Shown: piece after piece, positions 61,001-64,000 of the stretch
Layout of the letters: each line of letters starts with the position of its first letter
Position numbering within the stretch: the first letter of the stretch is position 1
Assembly (NCBI RefSeq): GCF_001570405.1
Contig: NZ_BBYM01000029.1
Span: 60,462 to 124,461 of the forward strand
DNA from: Microtetraspora niveoalba
GTDB taxonomy: Bacteria > Actinomycetota > Actinomycetes > Streptosporangiales > Streptosporangiaceae
Reading direction: 5' to 3'
DNA: 64,000 nt
The notes under the pieces: model-generated
Told to the model about the DNA's origin: nothing
Seen by the model: only the letters and a program-made list of their open reading frames with translations
Database searches by the model: none
Made by a program: the position numbers and the translations under genes

Positions 61001-61165
61001 AACCTGGGCCCCTGGCGCATACCCTCCCGAGGCCGGTAACTCCTCCGACGAGATTTCGTCAGGCTCCGAGGCGTCCCGTATCGCATCGCTCCGACCGTCC
61101 ACGGTTCCTGCCTCGACGCCCAACGCCCGCTCCGATTCCTCACCCACGGGGCCACCCCACGCCAT
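58079..61165 (-). CDS. SNF2-family helicase (DrmD-like)
   Basis: A 1,028-aa protein. Motifs: ILIADVVGLGKTLEIGVLLA (Walker A, about 175), RILVVTPQHVLEQFQREL, WDAVVIDESHNLVN (DESH, about 278), LASATPHNGD (motif III), and in the second lobe VVVFSESIPTSKWLAQ, GDVASEGVNLHQQCNLLIHY and RIEQRNGRIDRYGQ (motif VI, about 590). The split SNF2 architecture with these motifs matches DrmD, the SNF2-like helicase of class 1 DISARM, and related phage-defence ATPases. It probably translocates on DNA to detect or remodel foreign molecules. It is 82 nt downstream of the kinase gene and overlaps the methylase. Confidence 0.88.
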   Translation of the reverse strand: MAWGGPVGEESERALGVEAGTVDGRSDAIRDASEPDEISSEELPASGGYAPGAQVLIRDELWLVRKCTPTHRDGWMVEVTGISPFVRGMDATFYDRLDAVQKLDPRETRLVPDDSPNHRRSRLFLEAIIRKTFLPQTEHGLALADNFLMDQQIHQLRPAELALSMKNPQPRILIADVVGLGKTLEIGVLLAELIRRGRGERILVVTPQHVLEQFQRELWTRFGIPLVRLDSTGIQRVQQDIPAGRNPFAYFKRVIISMDTLKGDVYAHHLERTDWDAVVIDESHNLVNRGTKNNALARLLARKTNDALVLASATPHNGDAASFAELVKMLDEAAIANPSQYEVADLSHLYIRRTKTSREVRESLKGAWADRGPSKPIHVAATDKERAVFKELATRWIPADPSMPSVSRHQLVPYRLLKSFLSSHRALLETIKTRIGNLDDPAAGKPRNGVRRQTRPDDPAAREAERAALVDLRRLAEQIEDQDSAKLAALVDELRSMGVGPGSDTRVVVFSESIPTSKWLAQTVPAALGFERIASPDEKKPWLGFRGAVLVMHGEATTDQEQQAIVEKFGLRDDPVRILFTGDVASEGVNLHQQCNLLIHYDLPWSLIRIEQRNGRIDRYGQERQPEFRALILTSDIPWRTDETTGQPRTLDDRLVGEKLLRREEEAHKIEGSAEAVTGLYRAKEEEDRLTQDLIAGRTVEESIKRSKQNGASFLAGILGQVGAVHEHPDVARAVVPTLFRSTADYFEEALRQVCHPNPEDMLSLRRDDDGTIAFEPPRDLLYRLKALPKSYLDEQQILPRKTQPGRMRITFSKELAGARLKAARETTASQWPNVSYVTDIHPVLDWLTDKVLVEVGRHQAPVLSATVDGPTYLVQGIYSNALGKPTVVEWMAVSQLPDASVVETLTAEVLERYGVGPNMPGRATPRDLSCLRALVPDAIDAAQRHLVALEVEYRKQIDATLAPYRQRVAEWRQEALFASSRPKEAELDQTARRRLQLIKSLETAGEPMLRLLAVLEPHTVAEGGSTR

Positions 61166-61247
61166 TCGACTTCACATGGCGTACGGACGGCTCCAAGCCT
61201 GCTCCATACAGTCGTCCGCCGCCTCATAAAGGATGACGGCAAGATCA

Positions 61248-62414
61248 TCACAGTTCGGCATCCACCGCGTACTCCGCCCGCAACTCGTCTGCAACCCGCT
61301 TCGACGCCGGTAGCCGTCCGCCTGTGTCTCGCGGCCTCGATTCCGTCTTCGGGGACACGACAGGCTCCGCGGACGTGGGCGTCTGTTCCTGTTGCTCTGC
61401 ATCCCCCGTTTCTGGCTCGCTGGTCTCAGCATCAGCTCGAAGACCATCGAGGGGCGAGTCCGGGCCCATCTCCATGGCCTTGGCCCGGTCCTCGAGCAGT
61501 TTCTCGAACGACGGAGACAACGTCTCCGTAGCTGCGTCGGGTGCACCATCGACGGTCGTCCGCGCGATCAACGCGAGCCGCGCGTCTGCCGGTGTCAATC
61601 CGGCGGACTTCACTAACGTCTGGCATGCCTCGGCTACTGCATCAAGCGTCGGCCGATTCTCCGGGGCATGAGCGAGCATCGAGGAGATCAACGGCTTGAG
61701 CCCCTCCGGCACTGCTTTCAGGTTCGGACCGATATCAGGGTTCGTCACCTGCACAGCGACGGCCTCCCACGTCGCACCGTCGTACGGGTAGTGACGGGCC
61801 GCCGTGTACAAGAGCACTGCGCCGAGTGCGTACACGTCTGCTGCGGGTGTCACCTTTGGGTTCCCGCCCGCCTGCTCCGGTGGCATGCAGCGCACGGTCC
61901 CGATGATCATGCCGCTGTGCGACAGGGACTCCTTCGCGGCATCCGTGAACGCGCCGAGCCCGAAGTCGATAATCATGGGGCCTTCTTTGCCCATGATGAC
62001 GTTCTGAGGCTTGAGATCCCGGTGTAGCAACCCCGCGGCATGCACAGCGGCAAGCCCCTCAGCCAGCAAAGCACCTAGGCTAGCGACCAGCGGCAAAGGG
62101 AGAACGCCGTCCTGGTCCACATAGGCCAAGAGCGTGCGCCCGGCCACGTACTCCATTGCCAGCCAGGGTCTGTCTGCGAACGGGTCGGCATCCAGGAAAC
62201 GCGCCACCCGGTTGGTGCCGATCACCGTTCGTGCTATCAGCGCTTCCTTCTCGAAGCGCGCCCGGGTATGGGGATCGAGCTTGTCACTCCGGATCAGCTT
62301 CACCGCCACCGGATCACCGCTCGGGGTGTAAGCGAGGTACACCTCCCCCATTCCCCCCGACCCCAGCTCTTTGGCCACGGTGTACCGGCCAATCCGCTCA
62401 GGCGCTTCCGTCAT
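61248..62414 (-). CDS. Soluble Ser/Thr protein kinase heading the helicase-methylase operon
   Basis: A 388-aa protein with a Hanks-type kinase domain (about 7-270): ELGSGGMGEVYLAYTPSGDP (Gly loop), VAVKLIRSDK (Lys), LLHRDLKPQNVIMGKE (catalytic loop), MIIDFGLGAF (DFG), TVRCMPPEQAGG (APE-like) and DVYALGAVLLYTA. The remaining 120 residues are acidic and low-complexity (AETSEPETGDAEQQEQTPT), ending KRVADELRAEYAVDAEL. There is no transmembrane helix or PASTA domain, so it is cytoplasmic. As first gene of the operon it may control the other proteins by phosphorylation, as PglW is thought to in the Pgl/BREX type 2 system; that parallel is inferred. Confidence 0.92.
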   Translation of the reverse strand: MTEAPERIGRYTVAKELGSGGMGEVYLAYTPSGDPVAVKLIRSDKLDPHTRARFEKEALIARTVIGTNRVARFLDADPFADRPWLAMEYVAGRTLLAYVDQDGVLPLPLVASLGALLAEGLAAVHAAGLLHRDLKPQNVIMGKEGPMIIDFGLGAFTDAAKESLSHSGMIIGTVRCMPPEQAGGNPKVTPAADVYALGAVLLYTAARHYPYDGATWEAVAVQVTNPDIGPNLKAVPEGLKPLISSMLAHAPENRPTLDAVAEACQTLVKSAGLTPADARLALIARTTVDGAPDAATETLSPSFEKLLEDRAKAMEMGPDSPLDGLRADAETSEPETGDAEQQEQTPTSAEPVVSPKTESRPRDTGGRLPASKRVADELRAEYAVDAEL

Positions 62415-62803
62415 TCGCTGCTCAACACTCCTTGCACACGCCCGTACGCCAGCTGATCCAGCTGATCAAGGTCCGATTAAGCCTAATCGTTCCCGGTTCC
62501 CAGCACGCGGGGTTCTGCCGCCTCCGCCCTGTTTTGCTGAGCGGCACTCTGAGCCCTGATGCGCCCTGATCAAGCGATGAACTCAGCAGGAAGGTTGGTC
62601 CAACGGCCTACGCAGTGCACTCGCTGCCCCTTGCACATGACCAAACCGATCCAGTCGACGTGCGTCATCGGAGGCGCGGCAACTGTCACGTTTGCCCGAC
62701 CTCAGTTGGGTTGTCCGCCCCTCGTGGACAGGCATCCTCTGCACCATTCACGAGAGCACATCTTGGGTCCTTCGGCTGCCATTCGAAGCAGTAGGCAGGA
62801 AAT
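62415..62803. other. Divergent intergenic region (389 bp)
   Basis: It lies between the kinase and the truncated helicase, and both promoters should be here. A plus frame with CTRCPLHMTKPIQSTCVIGG and CPPLVDRHPLHHSREHI looks chance-like. No gene is called. Confidence 0.45.
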
Positions 62804-63643
62804 GTGAATCCCTGTCGCCTATCATCGACTTTTGAAACCAGTGGGGGTTATGACGAAGTAGCGCCTCGTGGGGCAGCTGACGGGAGGCGTGTGGACAAGA
62901 TTGTGGTCGAGGAACGGTCCATAGAGCTGCCCGCGCGGTGGTCCAAAACGATCGAGTTCAACAAGAACACTGCACGTCAGCTTCTGGTTCCCCCGAGAAA
63001 AGCTCGGATCCTCACCGGAGGAGGATCGGCATGGGCAGTCGCTGACGGCCATCGCTGGCCAATAGCCGCAGCACCGGCATCCGCCCATGCTGACCTCATC
63101 CGAAGGAAGGACGGCCGCCTGGCGTGGGTCAGCGGGAAACTGCCAGACACGCCAGCCAAGGTTCAGTCCAGCCTCGCAGGTGCCTTCCGCTTGCCTGCGC
63201 TCAGTTCCTCCTCACCGAGCCATCAAGGCCTGCGGTCTCCACAGATTGGAGCGCTCCTGGCAGTCTTCGCCCATTGGACCACCGGAAGCCTTCAGCCTGC
63301 GACGGTCGTCATGCCCACGGGAACTGGGAAGACGGACACCATGGTCGCGGTTTTCGCGGCAGAACGCCCCGAGCGATTGCTTGTGCTCGTTCCTTCCGAC
63401 GTGCTACGTAGCCAGACCGCCGGCAAATTTGAAACCCTCGGCGTCCTTCCGGAGCTCGGGGTAGTGAGCGACCAGGCAAAGCGGCCTGTCGTCGGGCGCG
63501 TAGGGCACAGCTTCGAGTCTGTGGACACTGCTCGTGCCTTCGCGCGGGCGTGCAACGTGGTCGTGGCCACGCCTTCGGCCTTGTCCGAGTCCGACGAGTC
63601 CGTACGGCAGGCCTTTCTAGGTCCTGTTTCCCGGATCTCCTGA
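62804..63643 (+). pseudogene. DEAD/DEAH helicase N-terminal part, cut by IS insertion
   Basis: GTG start at 62804 (aggaaat upstream). The frame reads through IVVEERSIELPARWSKTIEF, HQGLRSPQIGALLAVFAHW, the Walker A TVVMPTGTGKTDTMVAVFAA and LLVLVPSDVLRSQTAGKFET, then TPSALSESDESV. Real helicase sequence stops at about 63616, in RQAF, where the IS5-family end begins. The last nine residues (LGPVSRIS region) come from the IS, and motifs II-VI are missing. The product would be a non-functional ATPase fragment unless the rest resumes beyond the IS. Confidence 0.85.
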
Positions 63644-64000
63644 TGTGATCAGGGTGTCGCCCCCACCCTGGTCGGCATGGGAGGCCGAGGAGATTTAACC
63701 AACGCGGAGTGGGAGCGGCTGAAGCCATTGCTCCCACCCGCGGGAACACGCGGTGGCCGGTGGAGTGAGCACCGCATGGTCATCAACGGGGTGTTGTACC
63801 GGGCCCGGACCGGGCTGCCGTGGCGAGACCTGCCGGAACGCTTCGGGCCATGGCTCACGGTGTACAAACGGCATCGCCGCTGGTCTGCCGACGGCACCTG
63901 GGAACGTCTGCTCGCGCAGGTGCAGGCCGCCCAGGACGCTGAGGGCGGGATCGACTGGGAGGTGTCGGTCGACTCCACGACGGCTCGAGCGCACCAGCAC
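63617..64000 (+). mobile_element. IS5-family insertion sequence, left part
   Basis: It begins at about ctaggtcctgtttcccgg (63617 on), at the point where helicase similarity stops, and carries the start of a transposase. The right end lies outside the window. ctag at the junction may be part of the target site, but this needs the other end. Confidence 0.75.
63677..64000 (+). CDS. IS5-family transposase, 3' end outside window
   Basis: The open frame from the ATG at 63677 runs without a stop to the last base (108 codons). It reads MGGRGDLTNAEWERLKPLLP, RWSEHRMVINGVLYRARTGL, PWRDLPERFGPWLTVYKRHR and SVDSTTARAHQH. The sequence -L-(D/N)-(E/Q)W-(R/L)L-PLLP- with the PWRDLPERFGPW--(V/L)Y-R-RRW block is typical of the N-terminal half of IS5-group transposases, and VDSTT(A/V)RAHQH carries the first catalytic Asp. 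No frameshift is seen in this part, so the element may be recent. Confidence 0.9.
   Translation, partial: MGGRGDLTNAEWERLKPLLPPAGTRGGRWSEHRMVINGVLYRARTGLPWRDLPERFGPWLTVYKRHRRWSADGTWERLLAQVQAAQDAEGGIDWEVSVDSTTARAHQH

Noticed and set aside
1..64000. CRISPR array, rRNA genes, plasmid origin
   Set aside because: Scanned for regularly spaced repeats, rRNA signatures and rep/ori features; none seen.

Overview
The window is high-GC actinomycete chromosome. The gene families point to the Streptosporangiales-like filamentous actinomycetes (for example Nonomuraea, Actinomadura or Microbispora relatives): WhiJ-type XRE/DUF397 pairs, DUF6221 proteins, actinomycete tyrosine integrases, many GTGA/ATGA start-stop overlaps and GTG/TTG starts. 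This placement is inferred from gene content, not from a marker gene. Most of the window is accessory DNA.

Layout. 1-4 kb: a truncated DUF6221 gene, a DUF2795 gene, a sugar-binding lipoprotein and a CAT-anticodon tRNA, followed by relics of two different tyrosine integrases beside a second DUF6221 gene. 4-7.5 kb: an NCS1 permease and agmatinase-family operon, divergent from a TetR gene, with two matching palindromes between them. 7.8-12.1 kb: a small integrative element (integrase, excisionase, DNA methyltransferase and a methyltransferase-like partner without a recognisable catalytic motif). 12.5-15 kb: an ATP-binding anti-sigma-like protein with two small partners, facing an XRE-DUF5753/DUF397 pair. 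15-15.6 kb: pseudogene debris.

15.9-20.9 kb: a compact minus-strand cluster that looks like a ribosomal-peptide (RiPP) maturation system built around a protein with the cyanobactin PatA/PatG C-terminal domain. It has a 46-aa candidate precursor, a second S8 protease whose nucleophile is Cys instead of Ser, another small peptide, and a DUF6895-like protein. No YcaO-type heterocyclase or prenyltransferase is visible. A decayed IS701-family element follows (21.1-22.5 kb).

22.5-30.7 kb: a tightly coupled minus-strand operon (DUF397, GT2 glycosyltransferase, archaeal-type methionine adenosyltransferase, TIM-barrel isomerase, two Gfo/Idh/MocA oxidoreductases, P-loop kinase, carbamoyltransferase, NUDIX hydrolase). 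It looks like a biosynthetic pathway for an unidentified carbamoylated sugar- or nucleoside-like product. 31-37.6 kb: small unknown genes, an HTH-TPR regulator coupled to a 2'-5' RNA ligase-like protein, galU, and a membrane protein with an SNase-like domain.

37.6-64 kb: a defence-island-like region. It holds a three-gene operon led by a CoiA-like zinc/coiled-coil protein, an Mrr-like nuclease, and a five-gene, 19-kb operon (Ser/Thr kinase, SNF2 helicase, Eco57I-type adenine methylase, 2,241-aa DUF1998 helicase, RelE-UvrD fusion helicase) that resembles DISARM-like anti-phage systems but is not a canonical one. Next to it, a DEAD-type helicase gene is cut off by an IS5-family element that runs off the window. 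The strongest candidates for undescribed biology are the PatG-type peptide cluster, the 22.5-30.7 kb operon and the kinase-led helicase/methylase operon.
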